Assembly (NCBI RefSeq): GCF_024320865.1
Contig: NZ_JANDBD010000013.1
Location: forward strand, 62,001 to 126,000
Origin: Mycolicibacterium arenosum
GTDB lineage: Bacteria; Actinomycetota; Actinomycetes; Mycobacteriales; Mycobacteriaceae
DNA: 64,000 nt
Reading direction: 5' to 3'
Below the pieces are notes generated by a model. The model saw only the letters and a list, made by a program, of their open reading frames with translations. It was not told where the DNA came from and did not search any database. Shown one piece after another: positions 15,885-25,704 of the stretch. Position 1 is the stretch's first letter, and every line of letters begins with the position of its first letter. A program made the translations under genes and the position numbers.

Positions 15885-18800
15885 TCAGGGCTCGATGCGG
15901 ATGCGTCCGGGTGACCACAGCCCGCTGTGGGTGGCGCTGCCGAGTTCGAGCTCCGCGGGTTGCGCGTCGACGACCGTGTCGAAGCGTCGCAGCGAGCCCC
16001 AGTCCTGGCCCCAGTCGTGCGACAGGTAGGTGGACATGACGGACGCCCGCAGCAACACGTCGGTGATGCCCAGCAGGCCGCCCTCGAGGCCGTTCTGCCA
16101 GGTGTCGGTGCTCTGCAGCTTCGCGTTGTAGTCCGGCGAGATGCGGAACCTGGGGATCTGGGTGACGCCGTTGGCGTGCAGCATCGGCTGCTGGCAGGGG
16201 AACGCCAGCCCGACGGCCCAGTCCATCAGGACGGGCTGCTCGGAGCCGACGTACTCCTGCACGGTCCGCACCTCGGGGACGCGCGGTGGCGTGATGGCGA
16301 GCCAGTCGCCGACGCTCAGGGACAGATCCTCGGCGACCACTCGCACCGCGACCGCGTCGTCGGGGATCTCGGCGCGCGGATAGCGCAGATTGCGCCAGCT
16401 GGGCGTCGGTCCGACGTCGAACGGGGTGACCCGCCCGGCGGGTACCGGCGCGCCGTCCGGTCCCGGCCTCGCGTACTCGAGCTCGACCTTCTGGCCGGAG
16501 TCGACGCCGTCGGCGACGCTGAGGCCGGTGATGGTTCCGGACGCGGTGACGACGACGAGCGGGTGCCCGTCGTCCGCGGCCGGCAGCTCGTACCACGCGG
16601 AGGTGAGTCGGCTCTCCCGTTGCACGCCAGTCGAATACGTTCCGGCAACCGGCACCCTGGCGGGGTCGAGGCCGTACGGCAACGGCACGGTCGACCCGTT
16701 GATGCCGGGCTTGGGCAGGCGGATCGGCCGGTTCCAGTCGTAATCGGTGCCGGGCTGCGGGTTGTTCTGCCGAATCGCCTCGGCGATGATCCGGTCCGGA
16801 ACCCCGTTGGGGGAGAAGCCCACCGAGCCGGAGCCGGCGAGCGGGCCCAGCGGTCCCCAGGACTGGCCGGGACCCGGCGGAAGGGCGGTGAGGAAGCCGG
16901 CGTTCGAATCGGGTTCGACGAGGACGTCGTCGGCCATCCCGCATCCGCCGACGAAGGCGCGCACGTTGGCCCAACCGTTGGAGTAGGTGGGGTACTGCCG
17001 CACCACGCCGATGGCCATGGACGCCACGAACACGACGACCATGAATCCGGCGGCGATCGGGATGGGCGCCGCGGTCAGCTTGTCGACCACCGCGGACTCG
17101 TGCCGGTTCGACAGATGCAGCCAGAACGCCCACAGGGCGGCGATGGCGAACAGCGCGAAGAGGACGGCACTGACGCTCACCCCGCCCAGCTGAGGTATCG
17201 AATTGTTGAACGGCGCACCGAAGTTCGAGACGTACCACCAGCCGTTGGTGGAGGCGAAGCAGAGCGCCAGCACGAACAGCACCAGTGAGAGGAACGCCAT
17301 CCGGTTGCGCGCGGAGCGCAGCACGATCGGCGACATCAGCACGGTGGCCAGTGCCGCCATGGCCGCACCCACGGCGGCGAACAGGCCGAAGTGGTGAATC
17401 CACTTGGTGGGGGTGAACATCAGGAAGAAGATCGTCCCGAAGATGACGCCCATGAGTCGCCACGCGGGACCGCGGGCCACCCCGGCAACCCGCTTGCGGC
17501 GCAGCATCAGGAACAGCGACGGGAACAGGCACATCGCGGTGAACAGGAAGGCGACGCGGCGTGCGATCGCACCGTCGGTGGTGGGCAGGACCAGGTAGTA
17601 GTAGCGCAGGTTCTCGGTGAACCACTCCTGGCTGGGGCCGATGGCCGTGCGAATCCTGGTGGCCTCCAACACCGTTGCCAGCGTCTGATCGGCGAACACC
17701 ACCGTCAGCACGATGGTCCCGGCGGCCAGCAGCGGCAGGATCAGCGGCCAGGTGCCGACGAGCCTGCGTCTGCGCGCCACGATGCGCAGAATCGGACGGC
17801 CGCCCGCGACGAGTGCGGCGACCGCGATGAGCCCGGTGGGTTGGATCCCGAGCGTGAAGGCGGCGGTGACGATGGCGAGTGCGGCGGGGGTCAGCCGGCC
17901 CGAGGTGATGGCCCGCTCGATCAGCACGTAGGTGATGAGTGCGCCGGTGGCGATCTGGCCCTCGGGGCGAAGGCCGTTGTTGAACGGCATCCACGCCGCC
18001 AGCAGCACCAGGCCGGCCGCCCACAGTGCGGGCCTGCTCGCCACCACGGCGGGCCCGAGGCGGGGCAGCACCTCACGGGAGAGCAGCAGCCAGCAGACCA
18101 GCGCGCAGATGAGGTCGGGCAGTCGGATCCAGATGCTGGCGTCGCTCACCCGAGTCATGAGTGCCAGCAGGTTGTAGTACCAGCCGAACGGGTCCTCGGG
18201 ACTGCCGAACCAGCGGAAGTAGTTCGACATGTAGCCGGCGTGGTCGGCGACTCGGGCCATGCCGAGGATGTAGCCGTCGTCCGACGAGTTGGCCCCGATG
18301 ACGTACCAGAGCGCGAAACCGCCGACCACGACGCCGTCGACGGGGCTCGCGGTGCGCCAGCGCGCCGGAATCAGCCGGTGCATGCGACGCCCGTCGAGGC
18401 GGTCCAGTCGCCACAGTGCCACCAGCGCAACCACTGTCGACACCATGGCCAGCAGCATCGCGGTCAGCTTGAGGGCGGTCGGGTGCGAGGTGAAGCGGGT
18501 GTCGATGGTCGCCGAGAACGACAGCCCCGGCGGTGCGGGGCCGGTCAGGTCGGTGAACACGCCGACGATGGCGGGCCGCAGGTTCGGGTCGGCGTAGCCG
18601 CTGCGCGTCGGTGAGCCGTCGGGCTTCTTCAGGCCCACGAAGTCGGCGAACGTGCCGTCCAGCGTCGAGGTGATGTCGATGCTCGAACACCCTGGGGCAC
18701 TCCCGGCGCCGCCCGCGACGCGGTCGCGGCTGACGCTGGCGATCACGACGTTGCGCACGATCACGTCGACGCGCGTGGTCGTGACGTTCACCAGCATCGC

Positions 18801-19088
18801 GTTCAGCGCGGCGTCCCGACCCTCGGCCGGTGCGGTGCCCAGCACCAGGCCGCCCTTCGGCGGCAGCGTCCGGATCAGCTCGCACGGCACCGTCGCGGAC
18901 AGGCTCACCGGGGACAGCGAGATCAACGGTGCCGTCACGTTGCTGAACTGCCCCTGCTGGGGCCAGTTCAGCGTCGCCGTCGTCTGGGTGACCGGCAGCA
19001 GCGGGGTCGCGACGGCCAGCACGAAGCCGAGCAGGCCGGCGATCGCCGCTACCCAGCGGGTGATTCTGGTGTCGTTCTCTGCGTTCAC
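15885..19088 (-). CDS. embB: Arabinosyltransferase EmbB
   Basis: GT-C arabinosyltransferase acting with EmbA to build the branched non-reducing end of arabinogalactan from decaprenyl-phospho-arabinose, on the outer face of the membrane. The GTG start at 19088 overlaps the embA stop (GTGA) and gives 1067 residues; the longer open frame only shadows embA. Polytopic N-terminal half with catalytic-loop aspartates Asp270-Asp271 in SSDDGYIL; C-terminal carbohydrate-binding half ends SGLWSPGRIRIEP. Met277 corresponds to Met306 of the M. tuberculosis protein, the main ethambutol-resistance position, and is the sensitive-type residue. Confidence 0.97.
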   Translation of the reverse strand: MNAENDTRITRWVAAIAGLLGFVLAVATPLLPVTQTTATLNWPQQGQFSNVTAPLISLSPVSLSATVPCELIRTLPPKGGLVLGTAPAEGRDAALNAMLVNVTTTRVDVIVRNVVIASVSRDRVAGGAGSAPGCSSIDITSTLDGTFADFVGLKKPDGSPTRSGYADPNLRPAIVGVFTDLTGPAPPGLSFSATIDTRFTSHPTALKLTAMLLAMVSTVVALVALWRLDRLDGRRMHRLIPARWRTASPVDGVVVGGFALWYVIGANSSDDGYILGMARVADHAGYMSNYFRWFGSPEDPFGWYYNLLALMTRVSDASIWIRLPDLICALVCWLLLSREVLPRLGPAVVASRPALWAAGLVLLAAWMPFNNGLRPEGQIATGALITYVLIERAITSGRLTPAALAIVTAAFTLGIQPTGLIAVAALVAGGRPILRIVARRRRLVGTWPLILPLLAAGTIVLTVVFADQTLATVLEATRIRTAIGPSQEWFTENLRYYYLVLPTTDGAIARRVAFLFTAMCLFPSLFLMLRRKRVAGVARGPAWRLMGVIFGTIFFLMFTPTKWIHHFGLFAAVGAAMAALATVLMSPIVLRSARNRMAFLSLVLFVLALCFASTNGWWYVSNFGAPFNNSIPQLGGVSVSAVLFALFAIAALWAFWLHLSNRHESAVVDKLTAAPIPIAAGFMVVVFVASMAIGVVRQYPTYSNGWANVRAFVGGCGMADDVLVEPDSNAGFLTALPPGPGQSWGPLGPLAGSGSVGFSPNGVPDRIIAEAIRQNNPQPGTDYDWNRPIRLPKPGINGSTVPLPYGLDPARVPVAGTYSTGVQRESRLTSAWYELPAADDGHPLVVVTASGTITGLSVADGVDSGQKVELEYARPGPDGAPVPAGRVTPFDVGPTPSWRNLRYPRAEIPDDAVAVRVVAEDLSLSVGDWLAITPPRVPEVRTVQEYVGSEQPVLMDWAVGLAFPCQQPMLHANGVTQIPRFRISPDYNAKLQSTDTWQNGLEGGLLGITDVLLRASVMSTYLSHDWGQDWGSLRRFDTVVDAQPAELELGSATHSGLWSPGRIRIEP

Positions 19089-22000
19089 TCGAGTGCCCTG
19101 ATCGGTCCGCGGCGGGTCCAGCCGAACACTTGGGTCGAACCCTCCTCGATGGCGGCGTTGGGGGCGTCCTCGCTCGGCACCACCGGGGTGTAGCGCTCGA
19201 TCGACCCCCAGTCGCGGTACCAGTCGTTGCGCAGGTAGGTCGGGATGGCCGTCGTCCGCAGCAGCGACTGGATGAACAGGAACGGCCCGCCGTCGGCGGC
19301 GGACTGCCACTGGCCCGACGAGATGACCATCTGCTTGAAGTTCGGCAGGATCCGGTACTCCGGCAGTTCGGCGACGCCGAGGTGCTCGGAGAACGGCCGC
19401 TGGCACGGGAAGTTGGCCGCGGTGGCGATGTCCATCAGCACGGGGGTCTGGCTGCCCATCAGGTCCTGGGCCGTCTCCAGCACCGGGACCCGCGGCGGGG
19501 TGAACCCGAACCACTGGTCGCTCGACAGGTTCGGATCGTCGGCGACGATCCGCGCGACGTTGGCCTCAGGGGGCGCCGTGGCCAGCGGGAACCGAAGGTT
19601 GCGCCAGGCCCGCTGCCAGAACACGTCGATCGGTTGCACCTCGTTGAGGGCCTGGTACGACCCGTCGGGCCTGCGCACGCCCCACTGCAGCTTGAGCGAC
19701 TGGCCGTACTTGAACGCGCCGTCCTCCTCGTAGTACCAGATCGCGCCGACGGCCGCGACGCTGACGATCGGCCGGTCGGGGGTCCGCGGCGGCAGCTGGT
19801 ACCAGGCCGAGGTCGCCTTGGCGGCTTGGGTGTTCTCGTCGTAGCTGCCCATCACCGGGGTGCGGGCCGGGTCGAGGCCGAAGGGCAGGAACACGCGCGA
19901 GCCGTTGACGCCCTCGGGCCCGTAGCCGCCGCCGGTGCCCGCCGCGTACCCGACGCCGATGTTCGGCTTGTCGACCGGGCCGTCGGAGTTCGGGGTGCCG
20001 GGGTTGCCCGCGATGGGTTCCGGCGGCTCGAGGGTGTCGCTGACTCCGTTCGGGGTGAAGCCCACGGGATCCTCGCCGCCCAGCGGCCCGTACCGGCCGA
20101 ACCGCTGACCCGGAACCGGTTGCAGCATCCCGGCATTGGGGTCGGTCTCGACCAGAACGTCGTCGGCCATGGCGCAGCTGTCGCCTCCCAGCCCGGAGAC
20201 GATCGCGTCGGCGTTGGCCTTCGCGGTGGTGTACGCGGGGTAGCGGCCCACGGCTCCCTTCGCCAACGAACCGACCTCGAGCACCACCATGATGATCGCG
20301 ACGACGAGCAACGGCGTGGACGCCAGCGCTCGGTTGCGTCCGGTGTCGGCGACCTCGGTGTGTCCGGCGTAGTCCATCCGGAAGTGCAGCCAACCCGCGA
20401 GCAGACCGCAGGCGATGGCCAGCACCAGGAACAGCGTGGTGACGGGCTGACCGGCGATGACCGGTTGCTTGTCGAACCACGGCACCCCGTAGTTGCCGAC
20501 GTAGAACCAGCCGTTGAGCCCCGACGTCGCCCACGCCAGCACGAACAGCAGGGCCGTCACGTACAGCGCGAGGTTGCGTCGGCTGTGCAGTCCGACCCTG
20601 GCGAACGCGAACGCGGTGACGCCGCCGAGTGCGCCCGCCAGGCCGGCGAACACGCCGAACTGCACGGCCCACTTCGTGGGGGTGAACGTCAGGAGCAGCA
20701 GGCCGATCGCGGTGGTTCCGGTGAGCCGCCACACCGGTCCGCTGACCGTGCCGGGCACGCCGGTGCGGCGCAGCAGCACCATGAGCAGACCGAACAGGCT
20801 GAGCAGCAGGATCAGCACTGCGAAGCGGCGGGTCAGCGTCCCGTCCTGGCTGTCCTCGACGGTCAGGAAGTAGTAGCGCAGGAACTCCTGGTACCAGGGG
20901 ATCGTCGGCCCGACGGAGTACTTGATGCGGACCGACTCGGCGACGGTGGCAAGGGTCTGGTCGCGGAACACGACGACGAAGATCAGCGAGGCAGCGGCGG
21001 CCAGCGGGATCAGCTGGGCGGGCAGTCCGTCGTTGGGTCGCCGCGCCGCGACGATGCGCGTGACCGCCCGCGCGCCGATCAGCAACGGCGCCACGGCCAC
21101 CAGGCCCTGCGGGGCGAGCGTCACGCAGAACACGGCGATCACGATCGCCAGCGCCGCCGGCAACAGCCGCCGCGTGCCGATGGCCGCCTCCATCAGCACC
21201 CACACGGCCACCACGCCGAACGCGATGAGCGGTTCGGGCCGCAGGCCGTTGTTGAACGGCAGCCACGCGGCGACGAACACCGCGCCGGCGGTCAGGACGG
21301 CCACCCGGTTCCGGTTCAGCTTGCGGCCGAGTCGGGGTAGTACGCAGCGGGACAGCAGCAGCCACGTTCCGATGGCGGCGAGGGTGGCGGGCAGTCGCAG
21401 CCAGACCCCCGCGGTGCTGATCGACGCCAGGTGGGCGAGCACCGACTGGTACCAGTCGAACGGCGCCTCGGACGCACCGAAGTAGCGGTAGTAGTTCGTG
21501 ACGTACCCGGCTTCGCCGGACACCCTGGCGATGGTGGTGTTGTAGCCGTCGTCCGACGTCGTCGCGCCGATCACGTGCCACAGCAGCAGCGTGCCGATGA
21601 CCGCGCCGTCGGTGAACCAGGTGGTGAACCCCGCCCGCAGGAAGCGCCGCCACCACGCGCCGGGTAGCCGCCTGCCCGACCGTCGATCGAGCGCCGCGAG
21701 CGCGACCATCGAGCCGAGGGTTGCGAGCACACCGAGGGCCATCAGCGCGGTCTTGAGGATCGTCGGCGACGTGATGAATCGGGTGTCGACGTCGATACGC
21801 GCCGACAGGCCCGGCTGGGCGGGCACGCGCAGATCGGTGAAAACTCCCGCCACCTGGGGCTTGTTCTCGATGGGGGCGCTACCGGTGGCGCCGGGGATGC
21901 CGACGAAGTCAGCACCCACCGCGCCGGGGTTCGCCCAGATGTTCAGCGTGCTGCACGCTCCGGACGCGACGGCCGCTCGCGGGGCGCCGACTGCCACGGA

Positions 22001-22384
22001 GTCGCGGAACGCCACGAACACGACGTCCTCGGTGGCGCGGACGACGAGTCCGTTGCGCGATGCGTCGATGCCGCCCTCGGGGATCGTCGCGAACACCAGG
22101 CCGCCCGCCGCGGGCAGGCTCGCGACCGCGCGGCAGGGAATCGACACGTCCAGCGCCAACGGCGCCCCGGACACCAGCGGCGCCGTGACGTCGGTGACGT
22201 TGCCGTCGGCGTTGGTGCCCTGCGGCCACAGGATGGTGGCGGTGGTCTGCTTCACCGGCAGCAGCGGCGTCAACGCGCAGAGGACAAGCCCGACGAGGCC
22301 CGCGACGATCGCGATGAGTCGAATGGTCCGTGCGGGCACGAGGGACAAGAGTATGCGACGTGGATGTGTGCTCTGCGGAGCCAC
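19085..22384 (-). CDS. embA: Arabinosyltransferase EmbA
   Basis: Partner of EmbB in arabinogalactan synthesis. 1099 residues from the GTG at 22384. An internal GTG (VPARTIRLIAI, near 22339) is an alternative start that would trim 15 residues. Features match EmbA rather than EmbB/C: the loop GATTSDDGYNTT, HFRMDYAGHTEV, LPFGLDPARTPVMGSY, and the end GPIRAL. The first helix IRLIAIVAGLVGLVLCALTPLLP is followed by a periplasmic domain. It is 28 bases downstream of embC, and that gap carries a duplicated piece of the embC 3' end. Confidence 0.97.
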   Translation of the reverse strand: MAPQSTHPRRILLSLVPARTIRLIAIVAGLVGLVLCALTPLLPVKQTTATILWPQGTNADGNVTDVTAPLVSGAPLALDVSIPCRAVASLPAAGGLVFATIPEGGIDASRNGLVVRATEDVVFVAFRDSVAVGAPRAAVASGACSTLNIWANPGAVGADFVGIPGATGSAPIENKPQVAGVFTDLRVPAQPGLSARIDVDTRFITSPTILKTALMALGVLATLGSMVALAALDRRSGRRLPGAWWRRFLRAGFTTWFTDGAVIGTLLLWHVIGATTSDDGYNTTIARVSGEAGYVTNYYRYFGASEAPFDWYQSVLAHLASISTAGVWLRLPATLAAIGTWLLLSRCVLPRLGRKLNRNRVAVLTAGAVFVAAWLPFNNGLRPEPLIAFGVVAVWVLMEAAIGTRRLLPAALAIVIAVFCVTLAPQGLVAVAPLLIGARAVTRIVAARRPNDGLPAQLIPLAAAASLIFVVVFRDQTLATVAESVRIKYSVGPTIPWYQEFLRYYFLTVEDSQDGTLTRRFAVLILLLSLFGLLMVLLRRTGVPGTVSGPVWRLTGTTAIGLLLLTFTPTKWAVQFGVFAGLAGALGGVTAFAFARVGLHSRRNLALYVTALLFVLAWATSGLNGWFYVGNYGVPWFDKQPVIAGQPVTTLFLVLAIACGLLAGWLHFRMDYAGHTEVADTGRNRALASTPLLVVAIIMVVLEVGSLAKGAVGRYPAYTTAKANADAIVSGLGGDSCAMADDVLVETDPNAGMLQPVPGQRFGRYGPLGGEDPVGFTPNGVSDTLEPPEPIAGNPGTPNSDGPVDKPNIGVGYAAGTGGGYGPEGVNGSRVFLPFGLDPARTPVMGSYDENTQAAKATSAWYQLPPRTPDRPIVSVAAVGAIWYYEEDGAFKYGQSLKLQWGVRRPDGSYQALNEVQPIDVFWQRAWRNLRFPLATAPPEANVARIVADDPNLSSDQWFGFTPPRVPVLETAQDLMGSQTPVLMDIATAANFPCQRPFSEHLGVAELPEYRILPNFKQMVISSGQWQSAADGGPFLFIQSLLRTTAIPTYLRNDWYRDWGSIERYTPVVPSEDAPNAAIEEGSTQVFGWTRRGPIRALE

Positions 22385-22386
22385 AC

Positions 22387-22438
22387 CTAGCAGGGCCGCA
22401 GCGGCGGCGCCCCTAGGAAGGCCGCAGCGGCGCCGGGC
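22387..22438 (-). repeat. 26-bp tandem duplication at the embC stop codon
   Basis: Segments 22387-22412 and 22413-22438 are near copies, both starting CTAG and containing GGCCGCAGCGGC. The right copy supplies the last codons and stop of embC. The left copy forms the embC-embA spacer and repeats the stop in the same register. It looks like slippage duplication of the gene end. Confidence 0.7.
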
Positions 22439-25400
22439 TCCACAGCCCGCTGCGCGTCGCAGTCCCCAGATCCAGCCGGGCGGTTTCCGCGTTCGGGTAC
22501 CACGGCGTCAGGCGCTGCAGCGAGCCCCAGTCCCGGAACCAGTCGTTGTTGAGATAGGTCGGCACCGGGATCGCTCGCACCAACAGCTCGGTGATGCCGA
22601 GCGGTCCGCCGCCGAGGTAGTCCATCACCGGCGAGTTGGCCTCGGCGCCGAAGCGGTCCGGCAGGATGCGCCACTTCGGCACCTCGGCGACGCCGTTCTG
22701 GTGACCGAAGGGGCGCTGGCAGGGGAACGCCAGGCCGACGAGCCAGTCCAGCAGCACGGGATCCTGCGAGCCGACGACATCCTGCAGCGTCTGCAGCACG
22801 GGGATTCGAGGCGGCGTGACGGCGATCCAGTGTTGCGGCGAGAGGTCGTCGTCGCTGGCGACGATGCGGACCAGGGTCGCCTCGTCGGGGATCGCGGCCA
22901 TGGGGGCGCGCAGGTTGCGCCACGCCGGTGCCGCGCCGACGTCGGCGAATCCGATGCCGCCACCGGGGGTGTTGCTCGCCGCCTGGTCGTCGGTGGCCCA
23001 CTGCACGACGACCTCGCCCGGATCGAACCGGCCCGCCGCGGAGACCACCAGCAGCGGTCCCTCGACGTCGTCGCGGTCCGGCAACCGGTACCACGCCGAA
23101 CGCAGCACCGCGGGGCGCTGAGTGCCTGCTCGCCAGCTGCCCATCACCGGTGTCGTCGCCGGGTTCAGCCCGTAGGGCAGCCGCGCGCGGGAGCCGTTGA
23201 CACCGGCGGCCGCGGTGGTGCCGCCCTCCGTGCCGGGCTCGCTTCCGGTGACGACCGACCCGTCCGAATCCGCGAAGTTGCCGCTGCCCTGCGGCTCCAT
23301 CACGGGATCGGCGGAGATGTCGGCGGGAATTCCGTTGGCGTCGAAGCCTTCCGAGGTGACCGCACCGAGTGCCTCGCCCACCGGAACGGCGCCCGCGGGC
23401 CGCAGCAAGCCGGCGTTGGTGTCCTGCTCGACCATGACGTCGTTAGCCAGGCCGCACGTCTTACCGGTGAGCGCCTCGAGGTTCGACCTGCCGACGGTCC
23501 AGCCGGGGTACTGACCGATCATCGCGACGGTCAGGGAGAACACCTCGAACAGCACGACGGCCCAGATCGACACGGCCAATGGAGCCTGGGCGATGCCGGA
23601 CCATCGGCGCGGTTTCGACGGCGGCGAATCGCCGCGTCCGGAGAAGTGCAGCCACGCGGCGACCAGCAGGGCGACCACCGACAACCCGAGCAGGATGGTG
23701 GTGAAGCCGAACTTCCACTCGGGCATCGCATTCGCCCACGGCACACCGAAATTCGAGACGTACCACCAGCCGTTGACGGTGGCGAACGACAGCGCCGTCA
23801 TGAACAGGACGGCGGCGGTGAAGACGGTCCGGTTGCGCCGCGACTTCATCGCCGAGGAGGCGACGGCGACGGCGGCCAGCGCGCCGAGTGAGCCCGCGAG
23901 TCCGGCGTAGACGCCGAAGTGGTGCGTCCACTTGGTCGGGGTGAACATCATCGCGAGGAACGAGATGATCGTGATGCCGATGATGCGGCGGCTGGGACCG
24001 AGTGCGGTGCCGGGGATCCGGCCCTTGCGCAGTGTCATGGCCACCGAAACCGCAAGTGCGATGAGCAGGGTCAGCACGGCGAACCGGCGGGCGACCGAGC
24101 CGTCCGGGCTGGTGGTGAACAGGCGTTCGTAGCGGATGTGTTCGTCGAACCAGGCCAGGCTCGGACCGACCATCGATTTGAACGTGCTGGCCTGGATCTC
24201 GGCGGCCATGGTCTGGTCGCGGAAGATCAGGAAGATGGTGACGGTGCCCGCCGCGAGGATGGGTGCCAGCAGGGCCAGGTAGCCGAAGCGCGAAACATGA
24301 GCGGCGACAATGGTTTTCAACGGTCCGATGGCGACCAGCAGGGCTCCGACGGCGGCGATGCCGGTCGGCCCGGAGAACAGGGTGAGCGCGCCGATGATGA
24401 TCGCGACGGCGACCGGCAGCAGCCGGCTGGTGGCGACACCGCGCTCGACCGAGCACCACGTCAGCAGGATGCCGAGCGCGATGATGGGTTCGGGACGCAG
24501 GCCGTTGTTGAGCGGCAGCCAGAAGGCCAGGAACATGCCGGCGGCGGTCCAGGTCGCGGCCCGGCTGGACTTCACGGCGTGGCCCAGGCGCGGGATCACC
24601 TCGCGGCTGATGATCCACCAGCACGCCAGACCCATGAGCAGCGTCGGCAGCCGCATCCACACGCTGGCCGTGCTCACGTGCGCCCACATCGCGAGCAGGT
24701 CGTAGTACCAGCCGAACGGCGCCTCGGGGGTGCCGAACCAGCGGTAGTAGTTGGCCATGTACCCGGCGTTCTCCGACACCCTGGCCATGGTCAGGATGTA
24801 GCCGTCGTCGGAGGTGTTGGCGCCGACGAAGTGCCACCACACCATCAGCACGGTGACCACGCCGTCCAGCGGCGTCAGCGACCACCACCGCCGTGGCAGG
24901 AAGCGCCGGTGCCTCATCCCGTCGGCGATGTCGAGCCGGTGCAGCGCGATCAGCGAGACGACCGTCAGCAGCACGCCGACGACCATCGCCAGCGTCTTCG
25001 CCGATGTCGGTGACGTGCTGTAGCGGGAGTCGATGGTGGCGCGGAACTCCAGACCCGGCGGTGCGGGTCCGGACAGGTCGGTGAAGACGCCGACGATCTG
25101 TGGCCGGAAGTCGTAGCCGCTGCGCTCGCCGCGCAGCGGAGCACCGGGGTCGGCCTCTCCTGTCGTGTCCGGGCCCGCCTGCAACCCGACGAACTCGCCC
25201 GTGACCCTGTCGGCGTGCGCGGTGAACGTCAGCCGCTCGCAGGCCGGGCTGAGCACCTGGTCCAGCGGCGCGCTGACCACCGGGGTGTTGCGGACGATCA
25301 CCAGCAGGTCGTTACCGACCCGCTCGATCAGCAGGCCGCGGTCGATGGCCTTCGGGGCCTGCTTCGGCACGGTCGACAGCAGCACGTTCTGCTGCCCCCG

Positions 25401-25625
25401 CAGGTCGGCGGCGGTCCGGCACGGAATCGAGACGGTGAGCTCCGTCGGCACGTAGCCGATCAGCGGGGCGTCGACGCTCTGCAGGACGCCGTTCTGCGGC
25501 CAGTTCAGCTCGGCGGTGGTCTGCGTGACGGGCAGGAACGGGGTGGCCAGCGCGAGGGTGGCGCCGACGAGTCCGGCGATGATGGCGACGAGTCGCACGG
25601 TCCGGTGGTTAGCCCCGTGATCCAT
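22413..25625 (-). CDS. embC: Arabinosyltransferase EmbC (lipoarabinomannan)
   Basis: Extends the arabinan of lipoarabinomannan. The ATG at 25625 (MDHGANHRTVRLVAI) aligns with the M. tuberculosis GANYRIARYVAV region and gives 1070 residues. The open frame continues upstream through a repeated sequence that offers further ATG/GTG codons, so the start is uncertain by up to 25 residues. GT-C loop GANTSDDGYILTMARV with the catalytic Asp pair; conserved ERSGYDFRPQIVGVFTD and PKWRILPDRFGAEANSPVMD identify EmbC. It lies between aftA and embA as in other mycobacteria. Confidence 0.96.
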   Translation of the reverse strand: MDHGANHRTVRLVAIIAGLVGATLALATPFLPVTQTTAELNWPQNGVLQSVDAPLIGYVPTELTVSIPCRTAADLRGQQNVLLSTVPKQAPKAIDRGLLIERVGNDLLVIVRNTPVVSAPLDQVLSPACERLTFTAHADRVTGEFVGLQAGPDTTGEADPGAPLRGERSGYDFRPQIVGVFTDLSGPAPPGLEFRATIDSRYSTSPTSAKTLAMVVGVLLTVVSLIALHRLDIADGMRHRRFLPRRWWSLTPLDGVVTVLMVWWHFVGANTSDDGYILTMARVSENAGYMANYYRWFGTPEAPFGWYYDLLAMWAHVSTASVWMRLPTLLMGLACWWIISREVIPRLGHAVKSSRAATWTAAGMFLAFWLPLNNGLRPEPIIALGILLTWCSVERGVATSRLLPVAVAIIIGALTLFSGPTGIAAVGALLVAIGPLKTIVAAHVSRFGYLALLAPILAAGTVTIFLIFRDQTMAAEIQASTFKSMVGPSLAWFDEHIRYERLFTTSPDGSVARRFAVLTLLIALAVSVAMTLRKGRIPGTALGPSRRIIGITIISFLAMMFTPTKWTHHFGVYAGLAGSLGALAAVAVASSAMKSRRNRTVFTAAVLFMTALSFATVNGWWYVSNFGVPWANAMPEWKFGFTTILLGLSVVALLVAAWLHFSGRGDSPPSKPRRWSGIAQAPLAVSIWAVVLFEVFSLTVAMIGQYPGWTVGRSNLEALTGKTCGLANDVMVEQDTNAGLLRPAGAVPVGEALGAVTSEGFDANGIPADISADPVMEPQGSGNFADSDGSVVTGSEPGTEGGTTAAAGVNGSRARLPYGLNPATTPVMGSWRAGTQRPAVLRSAWYRLPDRDDVEGPLLVVSAAGRFDPGEVVVQWATDDQAASNTPGGGIGFADVGAAPAWRNLRAPMAAIPDEATLVRIVASDDDLSPQHWIAVTPPRIPVLQTLQDVVGSQDPVLLDWLVGLAFPCQRPFGHQNGVAEVPKWRILPDRFGAEANSPVMDYLGGGPLGITELLVRAIPVPTYLNNDWFRDWGSLQRLTPWYPNAETARLDLGTATRSGLWSPAPLRPS

Positions 25626-25675
25626 CCCCCGTCGCTGCGCTCGCCAGGGGATCATCCCCCGTCGCTGCGCTCGCC
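25623..25675 (-). repeat. Two direct repeats in the aftA-embC spacer
   Basis: A 23-base sequence containing CCCGTCGCTGCGCTCGCC occurs at 25623-25645 and again, identically, at 25653-25675, 30 bases apart. On the coding strand each copy ends in GGGGGATG, so each brings its own possible embC start codon. Related single copies lie inside aftA and gtrA. Confidence 0.85.
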
Positions 25676-25704
25676 CAGACGCGGCGCCCTGTCCTTCCAC
25701 GTCG

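Noticed and set aside
15685..18024. 779-codon frame overlapping embB and the MBL gene
   Set aside because: Arg/Gly/His-rich shadow translation in another frame of embB; no recognisable domain.
19089..19514. N-terminal extension of embB
   Set aside because: It overlaps the embA coding end in another frame. The GTG at 19088 overlaps the embA stop and fits EmbB length.
25626..25700. Upstream ATG/GTG starts for embC within the repeat pair
   Set aside because: Encoded residues (RAQRRGM repeats) come from the repeat and lack family similarity; 25625 is kept as the working start.
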